From positions 138,760-202,759 of the forward strand of contig CAZRIV010000006.1 of the NCBI GenBank assembly GCA_964600235.1: a DNA stretch of 64,000 nt, written 5' to 3'. Under the pieces are notes generated by a model that was not told the DNA's origin, made no database searches, and was given only the letters and a program-made list of their open reading frames with translations. The position numbers and the translations under genes were made by a program. This document shows positions 27,010 to 36,500 of the stretch, piece by piece. The stretch's first letter is position 1. Each line of letters begins with the position of its first letter. The DNA comes from MWEI01 sp964600235. Its GTDB lineage: Bacteria > Desulfobacterota > Desulfomonilia > UBA1062.

Positions 27010-27702
27010 ATGAAATCCATGGCCTCCCAGGAACCCAGGAGAGTTCTGGTCATCGATGACGATGAAGGGGACTGCTACCTGGTTGAAGACATACTCAGTG
27101 AAGACGGCATCAAAGTCGATATAGCCATCGGCGGAGAGATGGGTATACGGCTTCTGTCCGAGAGGGAATACCCCGTAGTGGTAACTGATCTCAGGATGCC
27201 CGACATCGACGGTATGGCGATCATCGATTATGTCCGGAAGCGCCGCATGAACACCCTCATCGTGGTCATAACAGGTTATGCAACGATTGACAGTGTGATT
27301 GTCGCACTGCGGGCAGGTGCTTACGATTACATCATCAAGCCCTTCAGCGCCGATCTGCTCAAGTTCACCGTAAGGAGGGCCTACGATTACATAACCATTC
27401 GTGATGAACAGGATAGACTCAAATATTTTGAGATGGTCAATCAGCTCGCCACTACGACCGCCCATGAGGTCTTCCAGCCGCTCACCGTCCTCATGGGGGA
27501 AGCCAGCGCCATCACGAAGGGCGCAGACGGGGAGAAAGCAAGAGAAATGGCACAGCAGATATTGACCGAAGCCAGAAAGATACGTGATATCATAAGGAAG
27601 ATGGAGAATCTCCATGATTACGTCACAAAATCATTTCCCGGGGGGCACACTATCCTGGATATTGAGAAGGGATCGAACGGGACGGGTGGAACCGAAGAAT
27701 AA
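27010..27702 (+). CDS. Response-regulator receiver fused to a DHp-like helix pair without kinase domain
   Basis: 230 residues. The receiver domain (about 8-125) has the acidic pocket VIDDDEGD, the phospho-acceptor Asp in VVTDLRMPDIDG (about 60), the switch Thr (VVITGYAT) and the KPF lysine (about 110). Residues about 140-205 read LATTTAHEVFQPLTVLMGEA, closely like the HisKA H-box (AHEINNPL) with His at about 151, followed by a second helix. No ATP-binding (N, G box) domain follows. It may be a phosphotransfer or dimerisation module served by a separate kinase. The start lacks a ribosome-binding site. Confidence 0.8.
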   Translation: MKSMASQEPRRVLVIDDDEGDCYLVEDILSEDGIKVDIAIGGEMGIRLLSEREYPVVVTDLRMPDIDGMAIIDYVRKRRMNTLIVVITGYATIDSVIVALRAGAYDYIIKPFSADLLKFTVRRAYDYITIRDEQDRLKYFEMVNQLATTTAHEVFQPLTVLMGEASAITKGADGEKAREMAQQILTEARKIRDIIRKMENLHDYVTKSFPGGHTILDIEKGSNGTGGTEE

Positions 27703-27786
27703 GGGAGAACACGGAAGAAGGGAGCAGGTTCTTTTGCGATTTGTCGAGATATACGCTACAGGTTCCACATTGCTTTTTCTATACAG

Positions 27787-28914
27787 ATGACGAAGGTTCT
27801 TCTCCCGATAATTCTTGCCGCATGTGCTGTTCCCGTTGCCTGTACTGCCGCTGAGAGATCCGTACCCTTGAATACTGAAGTGGAGACCCTTTCTGTCAGT
27901 TTTAATGATGAGGTTATCAAGTGTTTTTGTCTGCTCATTGACGCCCGTTCTCGAGAAGAGAAGGCCGTTGACGACGAAAGAGGACATCTGGCAGGCCCGG
28001 TCATCGTTTTTTTTCAGGGGCATGCACAGAGGCCTGACGATGCATATGAGTTCACCGGCAATCTCGCATTATTAAGCAGGTCGGGAATCGTGATCGTACC
28101 TGTATGTGACACCCCGTATGGTTCCGATAATGCCTACCATGGAGACCAGGGCAAGGATGTCGTTCTCATGGAGCTGGTGCGCCATGTGCTTGCCCGTGAA
28201 GGTCTGAGGGTGAGCGGATTCGAACCCGTAACCGGCATGAGGGTGCTTGTGAACGGTGTGAGCGTAACCCATGAGAAGGACGCAAAGGAGACGAAAATCA
28301 TCCCGATAGGGTGGTCCCATGGGGGCATCCTGGCACGCCGCTGTGCCCATGCATACAAGGCATCGGTAAGTTCCCTCGGGCAGGTCTGCCCTGCAGGCTA
28401 CGAAGCATGGGGCTCCTGGGGCATCACCCGGAGGTTTGCGGGCGAGAGTCTGAGGATTGTCTCAAGGATGGGAAACGGGCAATCAGGACAGACCTTGAAG
28501 TCGGCCTGGGGTTTTCTTAAGGGTTTTGCCGGAGATCTTTCCCGGTCTGTCCCGGCGGCGGTTGTAAACCTTCATCCCGGGAAGCTCTTGCGAATTTTCA
28601 AGGATATCAAAGACTGTACCGTGTACTGTGACAGTACTAAGTTCACGGCATCTCATCTGGAACGGATCTCAGTAATCTTCGGGCGCGACGATTCCTGCAT
28701 GAGCCCCGAGAGGCAACTAGGCATCAAGGATCCTGATGATATTACCAGAGAGGATTTACAGCGGTTTCAGACGACCTTCTTTTCGGATGTGAACATGACA
28801 GACGGCATTTTGAAATTACGAATACTTCCCGGCACGCACCTGGCACCTGTGACCCATAATGGGCAGTATGCCAGGACCTTGCTTGCCGATCTGGGAGAAC
28901 TGGCAGGGAACTGA
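27787..28914 (+). CDS. Secreted alpha/beta-hydrolase-fold protein
   Basis: 375 residues. The N-terminus is an export signal (MTKVLLPIILAACAVPVAC) that could be a lipobox (ILAAC) or an ordinary signal peptide. The nucleophile elbow GWSHGG (about 175) gives Ser177. A plausible acid is in GRDDSCM (about 300) and the His in LPGTHLAPVTH (about 348). Strand IVFFQGHAQ at about 75 would form the oxyanion region. The expected reaction is ester or amide hydrolysis outside the cytoplasm; the substrate is unknown. It lies 10 bases before a secreted nuclease gene, suggesting a two-gene exported-hydrolase unit. Confidence 0.75.
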   Translation: MTKVLLPIILAACAVPVACTAAERSVPLNTEVETLSVSFNDEVIKCFCLLIDARSREEKAVDDERGHLAGPVIVFFQGHAQRPDDAYEFTGNLALLSRSGIVIVPVCDTPYGSDNAYHGDQGKDVVLMELVRHVLAREGLRVSGFEPVTGMRVLVNGVSVTHEKDAKETKIIPIGWSHGGILARRCAHAYKASVSSLGQVCPAGYEAWGSWGITRRFAGESLRIVSRMGNGQSGQTLKSAWGFLKGFAGDLSRSVPAAVVNLHPGKLLRIFKDIKDCTVYCDSTKFTASHLERISVIFGRDDSCMSPERQLGIKDPDDITREDLQRFQTTFFSDVNMTDGILKLRILPGTHLAPVTHNGQYARTLLADLGELAGN

Positions 28915-28923
28915 GGAGGTTGT

Positions 28924-29406
28924 ATGGGTCGGCCTATGGGTATACCCAGGAATGCACTCATCCCATTGATATCCATAACCATAATACTTCTGCTCGGAAT
29001 CTGCCATGTGGTAGGCGCTTCGAGGACCCATGTCGTGATGCATGTTTTTGACGGTGATACCATAAGGTTGGATGACGGCAGGAAGATCAGGTTGATAGGC
29101 GTAGACGCACCTGAAGTTAAATCTCCCTACAGTGAACAGGAGCCATTCGGACAGGAGAGCAAGGATTATCTGTCTTCACTCATATTGCATAAGAAGGTTA
29201 CGATTACCTTGGGAGACCCTTCAATTGACAAGTTTGGAAGGACCCTCGCCTATGTGAGACTGGGGGACGTACTGGTGAACGGACGCATCATCCGTGACGG
29301 ATGGGCAAGATCTTATAAAAGATTCCATCATCCATTTCGTGACTTGTTCTCGGTCTACGAACGTGAAGCGAGATCTCAGGGATTGGGATTGTGGAAAGGG
29401 AAATAG
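28924..29406 (+). CDS. Exported thermonuclease (SNase-like)
   Basis: 160 residues. An N-terminal hydrophobic segment (about 10-32) precedes the SNase domain. The catalytic pattern of staphylococcal nuclease is present: DGDTIRL, then RLIGVDAPE with its Arg and acidic residues, and FGRTLAYV with the second Arg. The C-terminal EREARSQGLGLW is also typical. It would cut DNA and RNA outside the cytoplasm. GGAGG precedes the ATG. Confidence 0.9.
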   Translation: MGRPMGIPRNALIPLISITIILLLGICHVVGASRTHVVMHVFDGDTIRLDDGRKIRLIGVDAPEVKSPYSEQEPFGQESKDYLSSLILHKKVTITLGDPSIDKFGRTLAYVRLGDVLVNGRIIRDGWARSYKRFHHPFRDLFSVYEREARSQGLGLWKGK

Positions 29407-29537
29407 ATATGATGTGGGTTACATGGTATGAATTGAGATAATTAATTTAATTGATTCGGATAGGATTTACCAGATTATGGTGCCGGCCAGGGGCTGTATT
29501 CACCAGGCCTTTCTGTTTCGGAGGTTCATGCCTGAAT

Positions 29538-29813
29538 CTATGCATATCGGTTTCTCAGCTTGCCCGCAACCCAGAGAAGAATGAGGCCAAGGGCGATATA
29601 TGCGGCCGACATGGGGCACTTCTGGAGCGCGTCCGCAATCGCCTGGTTGGCCGTGAGAAACTGGGCCAATGCCCCGGATTGCGTGTCAATGAAACTCAGC
29701 ACCGGGTAGGCTCTCCATTCTCCGTCCTTGAGGAACATGATGCCCTGGTAGAGAATCATTGCAAATCCGCCTGCCACTGAGACGATGCCCCCCAGAAAGA
29801 ATACTCTGTCCAC
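29538..29813 (-). CDS. Small two-helix membrane protein
   Basis: 91 residues from a GTG at 29813, chosen because GGAGG lies 3-5 bases upstream; a TTG at 29891 would add 26 residues without a site. There are two membrane segments (about 4-25 and 70-87) with a soluble loop between. No family recognised. It lies alone between two plus-strand genes. Confidence 0.6.
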   Translation of the reverse strand: MDRVFFLGGIVSVAGGFAMILYQGIMFLKDGEWRAYPVLSFIDTQSGALAQFLTANQAIADALQKCPMSAAYIALGLILLWVAGKLRNRYA

Positions 29814-29951
29814 GGGTCCTCCTTCATGAGCCGGAAATTCCGGCAATAAGAGATTGCAGGTATAGTACATCCACAAATGAAATCCTTGCAATATTTTTCC
29901 TCTTCAACTATTTTGCCCATCAATATGCCATCGCACATGAAGGAGATCTGA

Positions 29952-31877
29952 ATGCTTACCTATTTCCGGAAACATTCCAAGGGCTGGCTTGCATATACGG
30001 CCTTTGGGGCCATCATCGTTGTGTTTGTACTATGGGGCGGAAGCTCTTATCTGTCCCGCGAGGAAAGTATGGTCGCCAAGGTCGATCGGCACATCATCTC
30101 GATAGAACAATTCTCCAAGGCATATACCGACCAGTTGAAGATGTATCAGGAGCGCTATGGTGATGCCCTGAACCCTGAGATGATCAGAAAGCTCAATCTC
30201 AAGCAGACGGTCCTGAACAATATGATCGATGACTATATCATCGAAATAGATGCCAGGAAAATGGGTCTTGCAATAGAGGGCCCCGACCTTCAGCAGGCCA
30301 TCGCGCAGATCAAGGCATTCAACAAAGACGGCAGGTTTGATGAGAGTATCTACAGGAGATATCTTGATTACGAGCGTCTTACCCCGGCCGAATTCGAACA
30401 GAAGCTGAGCAGTGAGCTTCTGAAGCAGCGCTTCGTTGCCGTGCTTACGGAAAATATTACCGTGCCGAGGTATGAACTCGAATCTACGTTCCATTACATG
30501 AATGATACATACGATCTGGCCTATCTTACCATCGATTCAGCAGCCTTTATGAAGGATCTGCAGGTAACGCCAGACCAGGTTCAGGCATATTTTGAAGGCA
30601 ACAAGGAACGTTACAAGTTCCCGCCTAGGATCTCGCTCGCGGCCATCGAGTACCCGGCAGCCAGTTATCTGGATGTCAACCCGGTCACCAAGGAAGATGC
30701 CATGGACTATTATCAGGGACATAAGTCTGAGTTCAGCGAACCTGCCAGATTTCATGCCCGTCAAATATTCATCAAGATTGCAGAAGGTGCCGATTCCGGA
30801 GTGCTTTCTCAGAAGGAACAGCTGATCAAGAAGATCATGGAAGAGGTGAATGCAGGCAAGGACTTCGCTGCTCTGGCCGGGCAATATTCCGAAGACGAGT
30901 TGACTGCTAGAAAAGGCGGAGACATGGGTATGCTGTTGAGTGAAGGCTATCCCCAGGGCGTCGGCGAGGTCGTGGAGTCCATGAAGGTAGGAGAGGTGAA
31001 AGGGCCGATCAGGTCTCCCCTTGGGGCGCACATCGTCAAGCTTGAAGGCAAGGAAGAGAAAAAGCCCATACCCTTCGAGAAGGTCGAAGCCGCACTGACG
31101 GACAAGCTGAAGCTCCAGAGGGCCAGGGTGACCGCCCGCGCAGAGGCGGAAAAGGCGTTCATGCAGCTCTATGAGCAGCCAAAACCGGATCTGGACGCTT
31201 TTGCCAAGGCAGCGAACCTTTCCGTAAAGCAGGCCGGCCCCTTCTCTGATGGCCAGGATAGCGGGCTCGCCATGAGCGCCGAGGCGATTAAAAAGGCATT
31301 CACCTTTAAGGCGGGTGAACTTGGAGAGGTCACGAAAACGCCGGTGGGATTCCTCCTCTACAAGGTCACCAAGAAAGAGAATGCACGCATACCCGAACTG
31401 AAGGAAGTGGCCGACCGTGTTGCGGCTGACCTAAGGACAAAGATGGCCGTTGAGAAGGCAAAAGAGTATGCAAAAAAGCTCGCCGCCTCTTCACCCGATC
31501 AGCTGAACGCCCAGAACCCCGAAACCACAGGTGAATTCACCCGTGCAACCTATTCGGTGCCGAAACTGTCCATGATCCCGAACATCATGGAGGAACTGGA
31601 CTCACTGGAGAGCCCGAAGGTCTATGAGCATAATGGCTCACTATACCTGGTGTGGATGAAGGCAAGGAATAAGGCGGATATAGGTTCTATGGACAAGAGA
31701 CTGCATGATATGCTTATGCGGCAACTCACAACGAAGAAACAGGAACTGACGCTGAAGTCCTACCTGGAACAGGCCAAGGATGAGAAAAAGGGGTGGCATA
31801 AGGTAGTGAAGAACGAGTCGAAGATGGAGAGAGGCGAAAGCTCCAGTAGCCCGCATCCCCTTGCCAGCGACTTTTAA
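29952..31877 (+). CDS. ppiD: PpiD/SurA-type peptidyl-prolyl isomerase (periplasmic foldase)
   Basis: 641 residues, matching PpiD in size and order. One N-terminal membrane anchor (about 12-34) is followed by a SurA_N-like chaperone region (about 40-250), a parvulin PPIase domain starting with PARFHARQIFIKI (about 263) and containing FAALAGQYSEDELTARKGGDMG, and a C-terminal second SurA-like part. PpiD helps newly exported proteins fold at the SecYEG exit, which fits the secreted proteins encoded in this window. AAGGAGA precedes the ATG. A bidirectional hairpin follows. Confidence 0.88.
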   Translation: MLTYFRKHSKGWLAYTAFGAIIVVFVLWGGSSYLSREESMVAKVDRHIISIEQFSKAYTDQLKMYQERYGDALNPEMIRKLNLKQTVLNNMIDDYIIEIDARKMGLAIEGPDLQQAIAQIKAFNKDGRFDESIYRRYLDYERLTPAEFEQKLSSELLKQRFVAVLTENITVPRYELESTFHYMNDTYDLAYLTIDSAAFMKDLQVTPDQVQAYFEGNKERYKFPPRISLAAIEYPAASYLDVNPVTKEDAMDYYQGHKSEFSEPARFHARQIFIKIAEGADSGVLSQKEQLIKKIMEEVNAGKDFAALAGQYSEDELTARKGGDMGMLLSEGYPQGVGEVVESMKVGEVKGPIRSPLGAHIVKLEGKEEKKPIPFEKVEAALTDKLKLQRARVTARAEAEKAFMQLYEQPKPDLDAFAKAANLSVKQAGPFSDGQDSGLAMSAEAIKKAFTFKAGELGEVTKTPVGFLLYKVTKKENARIPELKEVADRVAADLRTKMAVEKAKEYAKKLAASSPDQLNAQNPETTGEFTRATYSVPKLSMIPNIMEELDSLESPKVYEHNGSLYLVWMKARNKADIGSMDKRLHDMLMRQLTTKKQELTLKSYLEQAKDEKKGWHKVVKNESKMERGESSSSPHPLASDF

Positions 31878-31901
31878 CGATAAAAAAACCTTGTATAAGA
31901 G

Positions 31902-31941
31902 ATCTGATGATCTGCCGCCACAGGACGGCAGATCATCAGAT
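31902..31941. terminator. Bidirectional terminator hairpin
   Basis: Arms 31902-31917 and 31926-31941 form a perfect 16-bp stem with an 8-base loop between convergent genes. Its right arm overlaps the TGA of the minus-strand GYD-domain gene. An A7 run to the left provides the T-tract for the minus strand. Confidence 0.75.
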
Positions 31942-32220
31942 TTTCAGCATCAGCTTATCGAATTCATCAACGGTTATGGCAGGCGCTGTGGTGAATGATA
32001 TGCCTGTTAATTTATGAAGACCCACGGATGCCTTCACGGCCTCTTCCATGCCGGGCAGATCCAGGATGAATACCAGGTCTTTCTCGCCAAGCATCGCATA
32101 CATGCCGATAACCTTGCCTTTGAGCTTCTTCACCAGAGCAGCTGCCTTTTTCGTGCGGGCCCCACTGACCCCTTTGAGTGCATCTGCGGAATACTTGCCG
32201 AACAGAATGAATGTCGCCAT
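31936..32220 (-). CDS. GYD-domain protein
   Basis: 94 residues, the standard length of this small ferredoxin-like dimeric family, starting MATFILFGKYSADALKGVS with the conserved YAMLGEKDLVFILDLPG core. GYD proteins are of unknown function. GGGGAGG precedes the ATG. The stop codon lies within a terminator hairpin shared with the foldase gene. Confidence 0.85.
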   Translation of the reverse strand: MATFILFGKYSADALKGVSGARTKKAAALVKKLKGKVIGMYAMLGEKDLVFILDLPGMEEAVKASVGLHKLTGISFTTAPAITVDEFDKLMLKI

Positions 32221-32545
32221 TGTCTGTCAACCTCCCCTTGGGATTTAGTCACATGTCTTCTTGCGAGAAAAGACGGTGCAATGCCCGATTCATGTTGGAT
32301 TTTCCCTATGCTCGCGAGATGAATGAATCATATGATATCATAATACTAATCCTGTTGAGAAGAATAGCAATACCCCAGAGAGGATACAAGATCTCCACAG
32401 GTTAATTGCAGTGCCCGATAAAACTCATTGCCAGCAAATATATGGATTCATGAACATGAAGAATGCCTGATAACGATTGGATCTGAAATGCTGTTTTTAA
32501 AACAGCACGTTGAATTTTCTGTTGAATATCCCGATAACCATTACT
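32221..32545. other. Intergenic, divergent promoter region
   Basis: About 325 bases between divergent genes. It contains the palindrome TATGATATCATA near 32330 and a small stem TGCTGTTTT/AAAACAGCA just before the DUF6901 gene. No clear promoter boxes were identified. Confidence 0.4.
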
Positions 32546-33238
32546 ATGCAGGTGATTCCGATCAGATATTGCTTTTCTCAGGGCAAGGGAAACGAGGAGA
32601 TTTTTGATCTCAGGATAGATCCGCATGAGCTGTTACTCATCTCCGATCCCCCGGAGGTGCTCCCGGAATGGACTGATATCGAATTTCATCAATGCCCGCA
32701 TTGTCCACTGGAAAAGCCTCTGCATGTCAGATGCCCCCTGGCTGTACATCTCGTGAACGTAGTTAGTTGTTTCAGGAGCATTGTTTCATATGAAAAGGTT
32801 CATCTTGCCGTCATTAGCGAGGAGAGAACCGTCACGCAGTATACCACGGCCCAGAGGGCCATCGGTTCATTGATCGGCCTTATCAGCGCAACTTCAGGTT
32901 GTCCTCACACGGTCTTCTTCAGGCCCATGGCGAGGTATCATCTCCCCCTGGCCAGCGAGGATGAGACGGTATACAGGGTAACGTCCATGTACCTGCTCGG
33001 GCAATACTTCAGAATGAAAGACGGCCTCGATCCGGATTATGAGTTCAAGGGTCTCATGGACTTATACAGGAATATCGAAATCCTGAACCAGGCCGTTGCA
33101 AAAAGGTTGAAGGCAGCCTCTGATGCCGATTCAACCGTGAATGCCATAATCCTGCTGGATTTGTATGCCAAGGTGGTTCCCTTTGTTATTGAAGATTCCA
33201 TGGACGGTATTCGCCATCTTTTCCATCAGATGTTCTGA
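32546..33238 (+). CDS. DUF6901-family protein
   Basis: About 230 residues from the ATG at 32546; a TTG at 32510 is possible. The family pattern is recognisable: LPEWTDIEFHQCPHCPLEK with C-x-x-C, then RCPLAVHLVNVV, SATSGCPHTVFFRPMARYHLP and SMYLLGQYF. There is no signal or membrane segment. The three Cys motifs suggest metal binding, but I know of no assigned function. It is followed by a 310-base gap and the large diguanylate cyclase gene; a link to signalling is only positional. Confidence 0.72.
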   Translation: MQVIPIRYCFSQGKGNEEIFDLRIDPHELLLISDPPEVLPEWTDIEFHQCPHCPLEKPLHVRCPLAVHLVNVVSCFRSIVSYEKVHLAVISEERTVTQYTTAQRAIGSLIGLISATSGCPHTVFFRPMARYHLPLASEDETVYRVTSMYLLGQYFRMKDGLDPDYEFKGLMDLYRNIEILNQAVAKRLKAASDADSTVNAIILLDLYAKVVPFVIEDSMDGIRHLFHQMF

Positions 33239-33549
33239 AAAGCAATCTGATTTTATTAAATCCGAAGTCATGCAGGTTTCTCTTGTAATACCGTGATTGA
33301 CCGGACCGGAATAAAGTTCCCTTTGCCCAGACCCTGTCATACATTATTCAATACTTCCCATGTGACATTCCGATAAGAGATGAAAAGGCGGCATCTGCCA
33401 CAAACGCAATACCCCGGTTTACCCCGGGACGACCTGGGATACTATGCAGACGAACGGCAGATATTACAATACGCTATCTGTTTCAGGGATCTCCCGATGT
33501 CCGCACATGAGGACCGAGGGGACGGATCGCACTCGCCGCGGTTCGGGGA
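33239..33549. other. Intergenic, no gene supported
   Basis: About 310 bases. The open frame 33380-33625 overlaps the next gene's signal-anchor region and has no ribosome-binding site, so I do not call it. Confidence 0.45.
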
Positions 33550-36500
33550 GTGCATTTGTCTGGTAACATACCCGGCCTTCATCCCCCTCGCGCTAATATC
33601 AGGCGATATTTCGGCCTTTTCATGATTCTAGCCGCCTGCACGGCATTGACGGCCGGGCTGTTCTGGGTTGCCCACAAAGATGCCCATATCAGGCTCAATA
33701 AAAAGTTCGAAGGTGATGCCGGCATCCGGACCCATCTGGTTATTGATGAATTGAACCACCACGCAGCCCATATCAATACCATGGGAAGATACTTGGATAC
33801 TGTTGAGGATTCCGACCGCGAGAGATTCAAGGTGTTGGCAGCACGCATGCTCGATGACGGGTATAAAGGACCGGCTCTCGAATGGGTGCCGAAGGTTACC
33901 GGTGAAAGAAGAATCCTTTATGAAACCGATGCGCGCAGGGATGGACTCAAAGGATTCCTTTTCACAGAGCTTGATCAGCGAGGCGCCATCATTCCGGCAG
34001 AATTGAGGCAGGTCTATTATCCCGGCTATTATGTGGAGCCTTTATCCGGAAATGATAAGGCCCTGGGCTTCGACCATGGTTCCGTCCCGGCAAGGCTCGG
34101 CGCCCTAATGAAGGCATGCGATACCGGCAAGCCTTCAATAACAGGACGGACAGATCTTCTCCATGGAGATGTAAGACAGCCCGGTATTGTGATTTACAAA
34201 CCCGTCTATGAAAAAGATATGCCCTTCCATGCGGTGAAGCAGCGCAGGGAAGCATTGAAGGGGTTTATAGCGGGGACATTGCCCTCGGGCGCTCTGATAG
34301 AGGATGCAATGGAATTCATGCCTCCAGAGGATATGGTCATCGAGATTGTCGATCCCGCTGCGCCTCAGGAAGAGCGTGAACTCAGCCGGTGGTCTTCTCC
34401 TCTGTCCGGAAGAGATGAACCGTTCGGGATTTTCTTTCTCTATCCCGCCACGTTGAATTACAGCCGGCACTTTTATTTTGCCGGGAGGCAACTTCGTATT
34501 GATGCGGCGGCAGGTCCTATGTACAAACGGCAATACTACTCCGTGTTCCACTGGCTGATCCCGCCTCTGGGGATTATGCTCGCCATGATTCTCTTTTCGT
34601 ACCTCCATGCAGCACTGACAAGGCGTGAACGGGCAGAGGCCCTTGTCAATGAGCGTACCGCAGAGCTTAAGCTAAGCGAGAAGAAGTACCGCGGCCTGTT
34701 CGAACAAAGCAGGGAAGGTCTGGTCATCTGTGACCTGAAGGGGATCATCCTCGATGCCAACCAGGCAACCCTTGACATGATGGGATATTCCCTTGATGAA
34801 ATCAGGGGCAGATACTACCGGGAGTTCATTCCTGAAAAGTGGCGGGACCTCGATGCGGATCTTATCAGAAGCCAGCTCTTTAAACGTGGGTATTCAGAGT
34901 TCCAGGACAGGGAGTGCATCCGTAAAGATGGTGCCGTTATCCCCACCAGTGTCAGGGCATGGCTGCTCAAAGATGCTCAGGAGGGTAGGGCTACAGGGGT
35001 AATTGTCTGGTTCCAGGACATCACCGAGATCAAGAAGGCGACCGAGGCCCTGAAAAAAAACGAAACAAGCCTCCAGGAAGCCCAGGCTCTCGCCCATATC
35101 GGCAGCTGGGAGTTTGATCTTGTGCGCGGTGATCTCCAATGGTCCAGTGAGTGCTACCGTATTTTCGAGGTCGATCAGAGTGAGTTAAAGGTTTCATACG
35201 ATAATTTTCTTGCGCTGGTTCATCCACTAGAACAGGGCAGGGTTAATGAGGCCTTTCTGCATTCGGTTCTGAGTCATGAGCAAAATGTGATCGAGCACCG
35301 CCTGCTCATGCCCGATGGCCGTATCAAATACATTCACCAGGACTTCAAGGTCTTCTTTGATGATCAGGGCAGGCCTGTCCGTCTGGCAGGTACTGCGCAG
35401 GATATTACGGAACGCAAGAATTTCGAGGAAGAGTCCAGGATAAACCAGCTCAGGATGGAGAGCCTCCTGCGTATATCCCAGGGGAAATTCGATACTGTAC
35501 AGGAGTTGTTGGATTTCGCGCTCGATGAGTCCATCAGGCTTACCGGAAGCAGGATAGGATACATCTATTACTATGATGATGTGAGTATGGAATTCACCTT
35601 GAATACCTGGTCCAGGGATGTGATGAAGGAATGTTCCATCAACGAAAAGAAGACCGTTTATCATCTGGATAAGACAGGGATCTGGGGCGAGGCTGTCAGA
35701 CAGGCAAGGCCTGTCATGCTCAATGACTTCAAGGCGTCTCATCCGTTGAAAAAGGGATATCCTGAAGGTCATGCCCCTTTATACCGGTTTTTGACCATCC
35801 CGGTTTTCAGCAAGGGGCGGATCGTAGCGGTGGTGGGCGTCGCGAACAAAGATTCGGATTACACCACGTCGGATATACAGCAGCTTACCTTGCTCATGCA
35901 GTCGGTATGGCAGGTGGCTGAACGCAAAAAGGTGGAGCAGGCTTTACAGAGCGAGAAGGACCGTGTCCAGATGTACCTCGATACGGCCGGAGTAATGTTT
36001 CTCGTGCTCGATAAGGATGCAGTCGTGACACTCATCAACCACAAGGGCTGCGAACTTACGGGGTTTGCGGAATCGGAGATCATCGGCAGAAACTGGTTTG
36101 AGACCATCATCCCTGAAGAAGAGAGGGGTATGCTAAAGCATGCCTTCGATCGTATCATCGCAGGAGAGATAGAGCATGCAGAGTATCACGAGAACTCCAT
36201 AGTGACCAAATCGGGCAAGAACAGATTGTTTGCCTGGCGCAGCACCGTCATAAGGGATGGGGACGGAAACGTCACGGGGACCCTGAGTTCGGGTGATGAC
36301 ATCACGGAAAAGAGGCTTGCAGAGCAGGAACTTCATGTAAGCCGTGAACGGTTCAGGAAGATTATCGAAGACATGCCTCTGGCTGCATCGTATACGGACG
36401 AGGAAGGGAACATAGAATACAGCAACCGTGTTTTTGTTGAGCTTTTCGGCTATTCACGTGAAGACATCCCCACCATTGAGGACTGGTTCGCTTGTGCATA

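Noticed and set aside
33380..33625. Open frame of 81 residues before the diguanylate cyclase
   Set aside because: Overlaps the start of the real gene and lacks a ribosome-binding site.
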